NCBI GenBank assembly: GCA_036226585.1
Contig: CP108997.1
Span: 4,402,001 to 4,466,000 of the forward strand
Source of the DNA: Streptomyces sp. NBC_00708
GTDB lineage: Bacteria; Actinomycetota; Actinomycetes; Streptomycetales; Streptomycetaceae
DNA length: 64,000 bases
Reading direction: 5' to 3'
Of the stretch, positions 27,646-36,447 are shown piece after piece. The translations under genes and the position numbers were made by a program. How positions within the stretch are numbered: position 1 is the stretch's first letter; every line of letters begins with the position of its first letter. The notes beneath the pieces were generated by a model. The model did not search any database. It was not told the origin of the DNA and saw only the letters and a list, made by a program, of their open reading frames with translations.

Positions 27646-29199
27646 ATGCGGTCGATCCGGCTACGGATTCTCGCGATTTTCGCGGTATTGGTCATCGCAG
27701 GCGTGGTCGCCTGGCAACTGCTTCCCTCGGAGGAGGGCGACTCCGACCCGGTCGTCGTCGGTACGACCGACGCGGTGACCTCGCTCGACCCGGCGGGCGC
27801 CTACGACGCCGGTTCCTGGGCGATGTACAGCAACGTCTACCAGTCGCTGATGACGTTCAAGTCCGGGGCGATCGTGCCCGAGCCGGACGCCGCCGAGAGC
27901 TGTGGCTTCATCGGCGGGAAGCTCCAGACGTACCAGTGCAAGCTCCGTGACGACCTGACGTTCTCGGACGGCAAGGACGTCACCGCCGAGGACGTCAAGT
28001 ACTCGTTCGACCGGATGCTGGAGATCAAGACGGACGTCGGTCCCTCGGTCCTCTTCCCCAGCCTGAAGAACGTGGTCGTCGAGGGGCGGGTCATCACCTT
28101 CAACCTCTCCTCGCGCGACGCGACCTTCCCGCAGAAGATCGCCACGGGCGCCGGCGCGATCGTCGAGAAGGACGCCTACGCGGAGCACAAGCTGCGCAAC
28201 GACAACAAGGTGACGGGCTCCGGCCCGTACGTACTGAAGTCGTACGAGCCCGGCGTCAAGGCCGAACTCGTGCCGAACTCGCGGTACAAGGGAGCGCTCA
28301 AGGAGACCGGCGGCCCGGTCACCGTGCGCTACTACAAGGAGTCGGAAGACCTTCTCGCGGCCTGGAACTCCGGCCAGGTCGACGTCACACACCGTCAGCT
28401 CCCGCCGGCCACCCTCGCGAACCTGAACCCGGGCGACACCGACAAGCGCGTCACCGAGGCCGACAGCGCCGAGATCCGCAACCTGGTCTTCAACGTCCGC
28501 AAGGACTCCCCGCTCGCCGACCGCCGGGTCCGCCAGGCCATCGCGGCGGTCATCGACCGCGGTCCGCTGGTGAGCGACATCTACAAGGGCACCGTCGAAC
28601 CGCTCTACTCGCTGATCCCGCAGGGCACCATCGGGCACAGCACCCCGTTCTTCGACGCCTACCCCTCGCCGGACGCCAAGCGCGCGAAGTCGCTCATGGC
28701 GGAGGCGGGCGCCCAGACGCCGCTGCCGGTCACCTTCGCCTACCGCGAGGGCGACCAGTACACCGAGGAGACGAAGGAGATCCAGCGTCAGCTGAACGCC
28801 ACCGGGCTGTTCAAGGTCAAGATCAAGGCCGTCGAGTGGACGCGGTTCCAGAAGGGCTACGCGAAGGGCGAGTACGACATGTACACCGTCGGCTGGCTCC
28901 CGGACTACCCGGACCCCGACACCTTCAGCCAGCCGCTCGTCGGCCGTGACAGCAGCCTTCACAACGGCTACATCAGCAAGAAGATGGACCAGCTGATCAG
29001 CTCCACGCTGCAGTACAGCGACCGCAGCCGGGCCTCGGCGGACTTCAAGGCGCTGCAGAAGCTGGTCGGCGAGGACGTGCCGCTGGTGCCGCTGTGGCAG
29101 AAGAAGGACTACGTCGTCGCCAAGGCGGACATCTCCGGTTCGCAGTACCTCTCCGACGGCACGGGCGTGTGGCGCCTGTGGGAGCTCGGCCGGATCTGA
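27646..29199 (+). CDS. ABC transporter substrate-binding protein (family 5, peptide/nickel type)
   Basis: A 517-residue SBP_bac_5 protein (DppA/OppA-like). The N terminus has one hydrophobic segment (ILAIFAVLVIAGVVAWQLL) but no lipobox cysteine, so it may stay membrane-anchored by an uncleaved signal. Family features include TSLDPAGAYD, LRDDLTFSDGKDVTAEDVKYSFDRM, VRQAIAAVIDR and VGWLPDYPDPDTF. ATG 27646 has AAGGGAGAG upstream. No permease or ATPase gene lies nearby, so it is an orphan binding protein or works with a transporter encoded elsewhere. Confidence 0.9.
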   Translation: MRSIRLRILAIFAVLVIAGVVAWQLLPSEEGDSDPVVVGTTDAVTSLDPAGAYDAGSWAMYSNVYQSLMTFKSGAIVPEPDAAESCGFIGGKLQTYQCKLRDDLTFSDGKDVTAEDVKYSFDRMLEIKTDVGPSVLFPSLKNVVVEGRVITFNLSSRDATFPQKIATGAGAIVEKDAYAEHKLRNDNKVTGSGPYVLKSYEPGVKAELVPNSRYKGALKETGGPVTVRYYKESEDLLAAWNSGQVDVTHRQLPPATLANLNPGDTDKRVTEADSAEIRNLVFNVRKDSPLADRRVRQAIAAVIDRGPLVSDIYKGTVEPLYSLIPQGTIGHSTPFFDAYPSPDAKRAKSLMAEAGAQTPLPVTFAYREGDQYTEETKEIQRQLNATGLFKVKIKAVEWTRFQKGYAKGEYDMYTVGWLPDYPDPDTFSQPLVGRDSSLHNGYISKKMDQLISSTLQYSDRSRASADFKALQKLVGEDVPLVPLWQKKDYVVAKADISGSQYLSDGTGVWRLWELGRI

Positions 29200-29219
29200 T
29201 CCGTACGGCTACGGCGCAC

Positions 29220-29255
29220 GCGGGCGGTCAGGACTTCTCCGGTCCTGCCGCCCGC
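29220..29255. terminator. terminator over the end of the TetR gene
   Basis: Arms 29220-29234 and 29242-29255 (GCGGGCGG-type stem, one bulged base) form a 14-bp stem. It lies 20 bp after the substrate-binding protein gene and covers the last codons of the convergent tetR gene. Confidence 0.7.
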
Positions 29256-29953
29256 TTCGTCGTCCCCGGCAGGAACTCCTCCAGCACCTCGTGCACCTGG
29301 CGCACCAGCGGCCGCAGCACCCGGAACCGGGACAGCGCCACCGCGCGGGCGGCGATCGGGACGGTACGCGCGACGAGCCGGCGGCTGCGTTCCGCGCCCC
29401 GGGTCCGGTCGTACACCCAGAACAGCACCAGGCCCATATGCATGAGCCACATCAACTCCGGGAGCTGCGGGCCCAGTTCGGGGTCGGTCCGGGTGGTGGA
29501 GCCGGTCAGGCACTCCTCGTGGAGGGCGATGACCGCCTCGCGGGCGGCGGCCGACTCCGCCGAGAACGGGCTGAGCGGACTCTCGGGGTCGGCGGCGTTC
29601 TTGAAGAACTGGGTGGCGAAGGGGCGGTACGGCTCCGCCACGTCCAGCCACGCGAGGAGCACCCCGCGCATGCGCGCCGCGAGGTCCTTCTCGCCGTCCA
29701 GGACCGGCCGCACCGCCGCCGCGTGCTCGGCGGCGAGCCGGTCGTAGAAGCCCTGGACCAGGTGCTCCTTGGACGAGAAGTAGTAGTAGGCGTTGCCCAC
29801 GGAGACGCCGGCCTCCTGGGCGATGGCCCGCATCGTCGTCCGGTCGAAACCGCGCTCCTGGAAGAGCCGGAGCGCGGTTTCGAGGATCAGGGCACGGGTC
29901 TGCTCGCTCTTGGGGGCCTTGACCGCCTTGGCGTCCTTCTCTTCCTTCACCAC
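29228..29953 (-). CDS. TetR family transcriptional regulator
   Basis: A 241-residue repressor. A basic lead is followed by the TetR helix-turn-helix (RALILETALRLFQERGFDRTTMRAIAQEAGVSVGNAYYYFSSKEHLV, residues ~20-65). The ligand-binding part is helical with no recognised ligand motif. The GTG at 29953 is followed directly by a second GTG, either of which could start. The MFS gene ends 27 bp upstream on the same strand, so it may be read through from there. Confidence 0.9.
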   Translation of the reverse strand: MVKEEKDAKAVKAPKSEQTRALILETALRLFQERGFDRTTMRAIAQEAGVSVGNAYYYFSSKEHLVQGFYDRLAAEHAAAVRPVLDGEKDLAARMRGVLLAWLDVAEPYRPFATQFFKNAADPESPLSPFSAESAAAREAVIALHEECLTGSTTRTDPELGPQLPELMWLMHMGLVLFWVYDRTRGAERSRRLVARTVPIAARAVALSRFRVLRPLVRQVHEVLEEFLPGTTKRAAGPEKS

Positions 29954-29980
29954 GGCCCGAGCGTATCCGGGCCGCGCCCC

Positions 29981-31234
29981 CTACCCGGCCGCGGGCGTCC
30001 CCGCCGGTGCCCCGGCCCCGTGCGCCTTCCCGGCGGCGGGGGCCCCGAAGCGCCGCACGCCCGGCACGGCGGCGGTGCCCGCACAGGCCGCGCCGGCCAC
30101 CAGACCGGCCACCGCGAGCGGGATCTCCGCGTCCCAGGCGGAGGCGGCGAGCGGGGCGAGAGCGTAGCCGAGCGGCATCGCGGCGAAGGACAGCAGCCAG
30201 TCGTACGAGGTCACCCGGGCCAGGGTGTGCGCGGGGATGGCGGACTGGACGGCCGTCTCCCAGACCGGGTTGAGGAAGCCGAGACCGGCCATGGCGATCC
30301 CGTACGCGGCGAGGGACACGGCCATGGGCGCGTGCCCGGCCAGCAGGCAGAGCGGCAGGAAGTACAGCGAGCCGGCCAGGTTGGCCGCCAGGACCGGGCG
30401 GCGCGGCCGGACCCGGCCCGCCACCAGCGACCCGAGCAGCAGGCCGACCGCGCCGGTCTGGAGCAGCACGACCCAGCTGCCCTTGCCGCCGGGGCCGTGC
30501 AGGAAGAGGGCCGGGCCGAGCGTCATCAGCGTGGCCGAGGCGCCGTTCCAGACGGCGTGCGCGATCAGGCTCGTCCAGTACCAGTCGCGGCTGCGGACCT
30601 CGGTCCAGCCCTCCTTGAGGTCGCTGAGCAGAGAGCGCCGGGGGATCGGTACATGCCGGACCCGGACGACGTACAGCAGCGCGGCGCTGACCGCGAAGCT
30701 CGCGCCGTCCAGCACGAAGGCCCAGCCCGGTCCCGCGGTGAGGATCAGGACCCCGGCGACGGCGGGCCCGCCGATCCGGGCGGCTCCGGAGACCACCGCC
30801 ATCAGGGAGTTGGCCCGCAGTAGTCCCGCCTCGTCCACGGTGCCCCGGATCAGTGGGGACGAGGTCGGCATCGCGAAGGCCCCGGCGGCGCCGCCGACCG
30901 CCTCGGCGAGGGCGATCTGCCAGAGGGCCGGGGTGCCGGAGAGCAGTTCGGCGCCGACGAAGAGCTGGGTGGCGCACCGCACGAGGTCGGTGGTCAGGGC
31001 CACCGTGCGCGCGTTGAAGCGGTCGCCGACGACCCCGCCGAGCGGGAGCAGCAGCAGCTTGGGCACCATCGCGCACGCCAGGACCAGGGCGAGGGCTCCG
31101 GTGGAACCGGTGGCCAGGTAGACGGCGAGGGTGAGCGCGGCCGGGATCGCCGCGTCGCCCAGCATCGACAGGGACCGTCCGATGAAGAGCAGCCGGAAGG
31201 AGCGTGTGCGTAAGGGATGAGCCGTGGAAGCCAT
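29981..31234 (-). CDS. MFS transporter
   Basis: A 417-residue major facilitator with about 11-12 hydrophobic segments. It starts with RSFRLLFIGRSLSMLGDAAIPAALTLAVYLAT and has the loop motif GGVVGDRFNARTVALTTDLVR between helices 2 and 3, typical of the drug-efflux (Bcr/MFS_3) group. ATG 31234 is preferred over TTG 31243. It is divergent from a MarR regulator, with repeated palindromes between them, so it is likely an inducible exporter. The C-terminal Ala/Gly/Pro tail is variable. The substrate is unknown. Confidence 0.88.
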   Translation of the reverse strand: MASTAHPLRTRSFRLLFIGRSLSMLGDAAIPAALTLAVYLATGSTGALALVLACAMVPKLLLLPLGGVVGDRFNARTVALTTDLVRCATQLFVGAELLSGTPALWQIALAEAVGGAAGAFAMPTSSPLIRGTVDEAGLLRANSLMAVVSGAARIGGPAVAGVLILTAGPGWAFVLDGASFAVSAALLYVVRVRHVPIPRRSLLSDLKEGWTEVRSRDWYWTSLIAHAVWNGASATLMTLGPALFLHGPGGKGSWVVLLQTGAVGLLLGSLVAGRVRPRRPVLAANLAGSLYFLPLCLLAGHAPMAVSLAAYGIAMAGLGFLNPVWETAVQSAIPAHTLARVTSYDWLLSFAAMPLGYALAPLAASAWDAEIPLAVAGLVAGAACAGTAAVPGVRRFGAPAAGKAHGAGAPAGTPAAG

Positions 31235-31248
31235 GGACGGCAACCTAT

Positions 31249-31290
31249 TTCGGTTCCGAAGTATTCGTCAACGAGATTTTCGTTTCCGAA
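31249..31290. promoter_or_regulatory. three phased MarR-type operator sites
   Basis: TTCGGTTCCGAA (31249-31260), TTCGTCAACGAG (31264-31275) and TTCGTTTCCGAA (31279-31290) repeat every 15 bp. The first is a perfect 12-bp palindrome, the third has one mismatch, the middle one is weaker. They fill the space between the divergent MFS and MarR genes, and the region is notably AT-richer than its surroundings. Confidence 0.7.
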
Positions 31291-31315
31291 AGGTCCAGGG
31301 GGTCCGCGTAGGCTG

Positions 31316-31831
31316 ATGCGTATGGAGCTACGCGACTGGACCGACGGGCATGTCGAGCGGTGGAGACCCGTGCTTCCCGAGCTCGATCCGGACATCGAGG
31401 GCGCGGTGACCCGGATGAAGAAGCTCTCCGTCCATCTGCGCCGGGTGCGCGAGCAGTCGCTCGTCGACTTCGACCTGGACCGGCAGGAGTTCGACACCCT
31501 GCACAAGCTCGCCGGACGCGGCGGCACGGCGGCCCCGTCCGAACTGGCCGCCGACCTCGACCTCGCCCCCGCCTCCGTCACCGGCCGGCTGGACGCGCTG
31601 GAACGCCGCGCGTTCGTTCGGCGCACCCCGTCCACCACGGACCGGCGCCGCGTCGACGTCCAGCTGACCGACGAGGGCCGGGCGACCTGGCTCGGTGCGA
31701 TGGGCATCCTCGGACACGAGGAGGAACGGCTGCTGGGCGTCCTGGGCAAGGACGAACGGGCGCTGCTCAACGACATGCTGCGCCGGATCATGGTGGTCGC
31801 CGAGGACCGGGGCGGCGCCGCCTGGGACTGA
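31316..31831 (+). CDS. MarR family transcriptional regulator
   Basis: A 171-residue winged-helix regulator. The core is FDLDRQEFDTLHKLAGRGG, then LAADLDLAPASVTGRLDALERRAFVRRTPSTTDRRRVDVQLTDEGR, where the D-R-R wing is typical of MarR. It probably represses the divergent MFS gene and itself through the palindromes between them. ATG 31316 follows TAGGCT (31309-31314) closely and lacks an SD, suggesting a leaderless mRNA; ATG 31322 is an alternative. Confidence 0.9.
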   Translation: MRMELRDWTDGHVERWRPVLPELDPDIEGAVTRMKKLSVHLRRVREQSLVDFDLDRQEFDTLHKLAGRGGTAAPSELAADLDLAPASVTGRLDALERRAFVRRTPSTTDRRRVDVQLTDEGRATWLGAMGILGHEEERLLGVLGKDERALLNDMLRRIMVVAEDRGGAAWD

Positions 31832-31832
31832 G

Positions 31833-32636
31833 TCAGCCCTTCGGGGAGTCCTCCTCCGGCCACCCCCGCGCCATCTGCCGGGCCAGCTCCTCCCTGATGC
31901 CCTCGGGGCCGAGCGCCAGCAGCTCGGCCACCGCCTCGTCCCACCCCTGGGCCGCCCGCTCCACCGCGTCCCGGAAGCCCCGCCGCAACGGGCCCCCGGC
32001 CAGCAGCAGGGCGACGGCGGCGACCGGCCGCAGCAGCCACCGCCCGCGCACCGAGGCCACCGCCTCCACCAGCCAGCGGCCGTCCTCCGCGTGCCGGGGC
32101 CGCAGAGACAGCCGCGCCTCGCCCAGCAGATGCTTCACCCGTGCCGTCGCGGGGGCGCGCGCGGCGGGCGGCGCGCCGGGCGGAAGCGCCGCCGCGTCCC
32201 ACCACGCGGCCAGATCGACCCGCGCCCGTCCCGAGCCCCGCTGGAGCGCCCCCGAGCCGTCCGGCCCCCACATCCGCCCCCGCGCATCGAGCAGCCTGGG
32301 CCGGTCCGGGGAGGTCAGCCGCAGCGTCAGCCGGCCGTTCAGGTCCGGCGCGCTCACCCGCTGCTCCACCTCGACGGCACCGGTGCGCCGCCACGCGCGT
32401 ATGCCCAGCGTCATGCGCTCCGCGTCGTCGGGCCGGCCGGTCTCGTACCGCGCACCGGGCGTGAGGTGACGCCCCTTCACCAGCCGCAGACCGTCGGCCG
32501 GCTGCCCGTCCGGCATGAGCACGGTCCGCCCGCGCACCTGGCTGGATTCGGCCGCGTCCCAGAGCAACGAGGCCAGCTCACCGGCCAGTTCGGGGCCCAC
32601 GGCCAGGACGGTGACGGAATGCCGCAGGACGGTCAT
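31833..32636 (-). CDS. hypothetical protein
   Basis: A 267-residue protein I cannot assign. It is Arg/Leu/Ala-rich, with a β-rich middle (RRTGAVEVEQRVSAPDLNGRLTLRLTS) and one hydrophobic stretch (WLLRPVAAVALLLAGGPLRRGF) that could be a membrane segment, then an amphipathic C-terminal helix. Its stop is one base from the MarR stop on the other strand. The ATG at 32636 is the only good start. Codon usage is typical of the window, so it is likely a real gene. Confidence 0.7.
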   Translation of the reverse strand: MTVLRHSVTVLAVGPELAGELASLLWDAAESSQVRGRTVLMPDGQPADGLRLVKGRHLTPGARYETGRPDDAERMTLGIRAWRRTGAVEVEQRVSAPDLNGRLTLRLTSPDRPRLLDARGRMWGPDGSGALQRGSGRARVDLAAWWDAAALPPGAPPAARAPATARVKHLLGEARLSLRPRHAEDGRWLVEAVASVRGRWLLRPVAAVALLLAGGPLRRGFRDAVERAAQGWDEAVAELLALGPEGIREELARQMARGWPEEDSPKG

Positions 32637-32734
32637 CGTAGGGCCGCCGCGTACGGATCGGTCGCCTTCACAACGCTTCCCCCGCTCTCGTGCCGGCTCC
32701 GCACGACCGTACCGCCCGGGGCGGCGGGCACGGC

Positions 32735-32769
32735 AAGAGGCCCGGCCCCCGCGGGGGGCCGGGCCTCTT
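32735..32769. terminator. terminator after sdhB
   Basis: A perfect 15-bp stem (AAGAGGCCCGGCCCC and complement, arms 32735-32749 and 32755-32769) with a 5-nt loop, 14 bp beyond the sdhB stop. Confidence 0.92.
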
Positions 32770-32783
32770 CAGGTGCTCGGGGA

Positions 32784-33560
32784 TCAGAAGCGACGCGTGA
32801 TCAGCGCGCGCTTGACCTCCTGGATCGCCTTGGTGACCTCGATGCCACGCGGGCAGGCGTCCGTGCAGTTGAAGGTGGTGCGGCAACGCCACACACCGTC
32901 ACGGTCGTTGAGGATCTCCAGGCGCTGCTCGCCGCCCTCGTCGCGCGAGTCGAAGATGAAGCGGTGCGCGTTGACGATCGCCGCCGGGCCGAAGTACTGG
33001 CCGTCGTTCCAGAACACCGGGCACGAGGACGTGCACGCGGCGCACAGGATGCACTTGGTGGTGTCGTCGAAGCGCTCGCGGTCCTCGGGGGACTGCAGAC
33101 GCTCGCGGGTCGGCTCGTTCCCCTTGGTGATGAGGAAGGGCATGACGTCGCGGTAGGCCTGGAAGAACGGGTCCATGTCGACCACGAGGTCCTTGAGGAC
33201 CGTGAGGCCCTTGATGGCCTCGATCGTGATCGGCTTCTCCGGGCTCAGGTCCTTGATCAGCGTCTTGCAGGCGAGCCTGTTCTTGCCGTTGATCCGCATG
33301 GCGTCCGAACCGCAGATGCCGTGCGCGCAGGAGCGGCGGAACGTGAGCGTCCCGTCCTGGTTCCACTTGATCTTGTGAAGGGCGTCGAGGACACGCTCCT
33401 TCGGGTCGATCTCGATCTGGAAGTCCTGCCACTGGGCCTCGTCGGAGACCTCCGGGTTGAACCGCCGGATGCGGAACGTGGCCGTGATGTACGGCGAGTC
33501 GGCGAAGCCGGCCTCGGGCTCGGGAGCCTTGTCGGCCTTGTCCAGGGTGGGTGTAGCCAT
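32784..33560 (-). CDS. sdhB: succinate dehydrogenase iron-sulfur subunit
   Basis: A 258-residue subunit that carries electrons from SdhA to the membrane anchor. All three cluster motifs are present: [2Fe-2S] in FRRSCAHGICGSDAM, [4Fe-4S] in CILCAACTSSCPVFW, and [3Fe-4S] in CRTTFNCTDACPRGI. Length is normal. Its ATG overlaps the sdhA stop by one base, so it is translationally coupled. It is the last gene of the leftward sdhCDAB operon. Confidence 0.97.
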   Translation of the reverse strand: MATPTLDKADKAPEPEAGFADSPYITATFRIRRFNPEVSDEAQWQDFQIEIDPKERVLDALHKIKWNQDGTLTFRRSCAHGICGSDAMRINGKNRLACKTLIKDLSPEKPITIEAIKGLTVLKDLVVDMDPFFQAYRDVMPFLITKGNEPTRERLQSPEDRERFDDTTKCILCAACTSSCPVFWNDGQYFGPAAIVNAHRFIFDSRDEGGEQRLEILNDRDGVWRCRTTFNCTDACPRGIEVTKAIQEVKRALITRRF

Positions 33561-35314
33561 CAGTACTTACGCTCCATCGGCTGGTAGCGGGTCTGGACGA
33601 CCGGCTTGTAGTCCAGCCGGATCGACTCGGTGCCGTCCTCGGCGACCTCGCGGTACGCCATGGTGTGGCGCATGAAGTTGACGTCGTCGCGGTTGGGGTA
33701 GTCCTCGCGGTAGTGACCGCCGCGGGACTCCTTGCGCGCCAGCGCCGACGTCGCCATGACCTCGGCGAGGTCGAGCAGGTTGCCCAGCTCGATGGCCTCC
33801 AGCAGGTCCGTGTTGAACCGCTTGCCCTTGTCCTGGACGGACACGTCGAGGTAGCGCTTGCGCAGCTCCGCGATCTTGTCGACCGCGGTCTTGATCGTCT
33901 GCTCGGTGCGGAACACCATCACATTGGCGTCCATGCACTCCTGGAGCTCCTGGCGGATCGTCGCGACCCGCTCGGTGCCCGTGGAGTCGCGCAGCCGCTC
34001 GACCTGGTCGACGACCAGCTGCGCCGGGTTCTCGGGAAGCTCGACGAAGTCGCTCTTCTCGGCGTACTCGGCGGCGGCGATGCCCGCGCGGCGTCCGAAG
34101 ACGTTGATGTCGAGCAGCGAGTTGGTGCCGAGGCGGTTGGCGCCGTGCACCGACACGCAGGCGACCTCGCCGGCGGCGTACAGGCCCGGGACGACGGTGG
34201 TGTTGTCGGCCAGCACCTCGCCCTCGACGTTGGTCGGGATGCCGCCCATGGCGTAGTGCGCGGTCGGCTGGATCGGGATCGGGTCCGTGTAGGGCTCGAT
34301 GCCGAGGTACGTACGCGCGAACTCGGTGATGTCCGGGAGCTTGGCGTCCAGCTGCTCCGGCGGCAGGTGTGTCAGGTCGAGGTAGACGTGGTCGCCCTCG
34401 GGACCGCAGCCGCGGCCCTCGCGGATCTCCGTGTAGATGGAGCGGGACACGACGTCACGGGACGCGAGGTCCTTCATGACGGGCGCGTACTTCTCCATGA
34501 AGCGCTCGCCGTCCTTGTTGCGGAGGATGCCGCCCTCACCGCGGGCGCCCTCCGTCAGCAGGATGCCCATGCGCCAGATGCCCGTCGGGTGGAACTGGAA
34601 GAACTCCATGTCCTCCAGCGGCAGACCCCGGCGGTAGCAGGCGGCCTGGCCGTCACCGGTCAGGGTGTGCGCGTTCGACGTCACCTTGAAGAACTTGCCG
34701 GTGCCGCCCGAGGCGTAGATGACCGACTTCGCCTGGAAGACGTGGATCTCGCCGGTGGCCAGCTCGTAGGCGACGACGCCGGCGGACTTCTTGACGCCGT
34801 CCTCCTCGACGACCAGCTGGTCCAGGACGTAGAACTCGTTGAAGAACTCCACGCCCTCCTTGACGCAGTTCTGGTACAGCGTCTGGAGGATCATGTGGCC
34901 GGTGCGGTCGCCCGAGTAGCAGGCGCGGCGGACCGGGGCCTCACCGTGGTTGCGGGAGTGACCGCCGAACCGGCGCTGGTCGATCCGGCCCTCGGGCGTA
35001 CGGCCGAACGGCAGGCCCATCTTCTCCAGGTCGAGAACGGCGTCGATGGCCTCCTTCGCCAGGATCTCGGCGGCGTCCTGGTCGACCAGGTAGTCACCGC
35101 CCTTGATCGTGTCGAAGGTGTGCCACTCCCAGTTGTCCTCCTCCACGTTGGCCAGCGCGGCGGCCATGCCGCCCTGCGCGGCGCCCGTGTGGGAGCGGGT
35201 GGGGTAGAGCTTGGTCAGCACGGCGGTGCGGCTGCGCTTGGTCGACTCGATGGCCGCGCGCATGCCGGCGCCGCCGGCGCCGACGATGACGGTGTCGTAC
35301 TTGTGGATCTGCAT
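33560..35314 (-). CDS. sdhA: succinate dehydrogenase flavoprotein subunit
   Basis: A 584-residue catalytic subunit oxidising succinate to fumarate. The FAD-binding start is YDTVIVGAGGAGMRAAIE. The histidine for covalent FAD is in TRSHTGAAQGG near residue 43. Substrate-site motifs include FHPTGI, LTEGARGEGG, PTAHYAMGGIPTN and the HGANRLGTNSLLD segment. ATG 35314 has AGAGG upstream. It lies between sdhD (30 bp upstream) and sdhB (1-bp overlap). Confidence 0.98.
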   Translation of the reverse strand: MQIHKYDTVIVGAGGAGMRAAIESTKRSRTAVLTKLYPTRSHTGAAQGGMAAALANVEEDNWEWHTFDTIKGGDYLVDQDAAEILAKEAIDAVLDLEKMGLPFGRTPEGRIDQRRFGGHSRNHGEAPVRRACYSGDRTGHMILQTLYQNCVKEGVEFFNEFYVLDQLVVEEDGVKKSAGVVAYELATGEIHVFQAKSVIYASGGTGKFFKVTSNAHTLTGDGQAACYRRGLPLEDMEFFQFHPTGIWRMGILLTEGARGEGGILRNKDGERFMEKYAPVMKDLASRDVVSRSIYTEIREGRGCGPEGDHVYLDLTHLPPEQLDAKLPDITEFARTYLGIEPYTDPIPIQPTAHYAMGGIPTNVEGEVLADNTTVVPGLYAAGEVACVSVHGANRLGTNSLLDINVFGRRAGIAAAEYAEKSDFVELPENPAQLVVDQVERLRDSTGTERVATIRQELQECMDANVMVFRTEQTIKTAVDKIAELRKRYLDVSVQDKGKRFNTDLLEAIELGNLLDLAEVMATSALARKESRGGHYREDYPNRDDVNFMRHTMAYREVAEDGTESIRLDYKPVVQTRYQPMERKY

Positions 35315-35344
35315 GGTTTACCTCTGGTCCTTCGGGCCCGGCGC

Positions 35345-35818
35345 CTAGCGGATGTTCGGGTCGAAGGTGAAGATCACCAGCGTGCCCAGCAGGACGGTGA
35401 ACACCGTGGCGGTGTACAGCAGCATCTTCAGCCAGAAGCGGGTGTTGTCCCGTTCGGCGTAGTCGTTGATGACCGTACGCAGACCGTTGGCGCCGTGCAG
35501 CATGGCGAGCCACAGCATCGCCAGGTCCCAGACCTGCCAGAACGGCGAGGCCCAGCGGCCGGCCACGAAGGCGAAGCCGATCTTGGAGACGCCGCCGTCC
35601 AGCACCAGCTGGATCAGCAGGTGGCCGATGACCAGGACGACCAGAACGATGCCCGACAGGCGCATGAAGAGCCAGGCGTACATCTCGAAGTTGGTGCGCG
35701 AGCCCTTGGGGGTCTTGCCGGTCCGCTTGCGCGGCGGCTCGATGACGGGGGCCGGGTTGTCGACGTCGTACAGGCTCACGCCTTCGACTGCGCCGATCGC
35801 GGAAGTCTCGGTGGACAT
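35345..35818 (-). CDS. sdhD: succinate dehydrogenase hydrophobic membrane anchor subunit
   Basis: A 157-residue anchor with three membrane helices (WLFMRLSGIVLVVLVIGHLLIQLVL, WDLAMLWLAMLHGANGLRTVI, LLYTATVFTVLLGTLVIF). The HGANGLRTVINDY motif carries the residues normally near haem and quinone. A ~45-residue hydrophilic N terminus precedes the first helix. ATG 35818 has a strong GGAGCTGAGG and follows the sdhC stop by 5 bp. Confidence 0.94.
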   Translation of the reverse strand: MSTETSAIGAVEGVSLYDVDNPAPVIEPPRKRTGKTPKGSRTNFEMYAWLFMRLSGIVLVVLVIGHLLIQLVLDGGVSKIGFAFVAGRWASPFWQVWDLAMLWLAMLHGANGLRTVINDYAERDNTRFWLKMLLYTATVFTVLLGTLVIFTFDPNIR

Positions 35819-35823
35819 GGGCC

Positions 35824-36204
35824 TCAGCTCCCGAAGAGTTCGCGTACGGCGTGGCCGAGGACGGGGTACAGGGCCCCGACCATGAGCACGATCCAGATGC
35901 CGAGCACGCCCCAGAGCATCTGCTTCTGAACGCGCGGGCCCTTGGCCCAGAAGTCGACGGCGACGATGCGCAGGCCGTTCAGCGCGTGGAAGAGAATCGC
36001 GGCCACCAGGCCGTATTCGAGGAGCGCGACGATCGGCGTCTTGTACGTGGACACGACGTCGTCGTAGGCCTCGGGGGAGACGCGGACGAGGGCGGTGTCC
36101 AGGACATGCACGAACAGGAAGAAGAAAATGAGGACACCGGTGACTCGATGAGCCACCCAGGACCACATGCCTTCCCGGCCGCGGTACAGCGTTCCAGCCG
36201 GCAC
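35824..36204 (-). CDS. sdhC: succinate dehydrogenase cytochrome b556 subunit
   Basis: A 126-residue membrane subunit with three helices (VTGVLIFFFLFVHVLDTALV, VALLEYGLVAAILFHALNGLRIV, WGVLGIWIVLMVGALYPVLG) and the SdhC signature WSWVAHRVTG. Histidines in FVHVLD and FHALNG are candidate haem ligands. GTG 36204 with GGAGGG upstream is preferred to the longer frame opening at 36279. It is the first gene of sdhCDAB. Confidence 0.93.
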   Translation of the reverse strand: MPAGTLYRGREGMWSWVAHRVTGVLIFFFLFVHVLDTALVRVSPEAYDDVVSTYKTPIVALLEYGLVAAILFHALNGLRIVAVDFWAKGPRVQKQMLWGVLGIWIVLMVGALYPVLGHAVRELFGS

Positions 36205-36447
36205 GGAAGAACCCTCCGGGAGCGGGGATTGGGGTCGGCCGGCTTGACTGTCGGTCTGACCCGGCCGGGTACGGTCCACCGGCCCCGGCCATCGTAGCGA
36301 CGGATTGTCGGTTCGATCGCGCGGGGGCCTCTGGTGTGATCAAAGTGGCAACGAAACAGGCACGGACGGGCTATGGACAGGCCCCCGACGCCCTGCTCAC
36401 CCGCCTGTGGCCGGGGATTCCGGGCCGCGCCGCCCGCCGCCCACCCG
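36205..36447. promoter_or_regulatory. sdh upstream region
   Basis: Between the end of the OHCU-decarboxylase-like gene and sdhC, both leftward. TACGAT on the minus strand (36296-36291) is a good -10 candidate for sdhCDAB, without a matching -35. TGTGATCAAAGTG near 36335 has the look of a regulator half-site. No gene seen. Confidence 0.35.

Noticed and set aside
25709..27646. Upstream extension of the carboxypeptidase frame to ~1070 codons
   Set aside because: The extension is antisense to the metallophosphoesterase gene. The signal peptide at GTG 25708 marks the true start.
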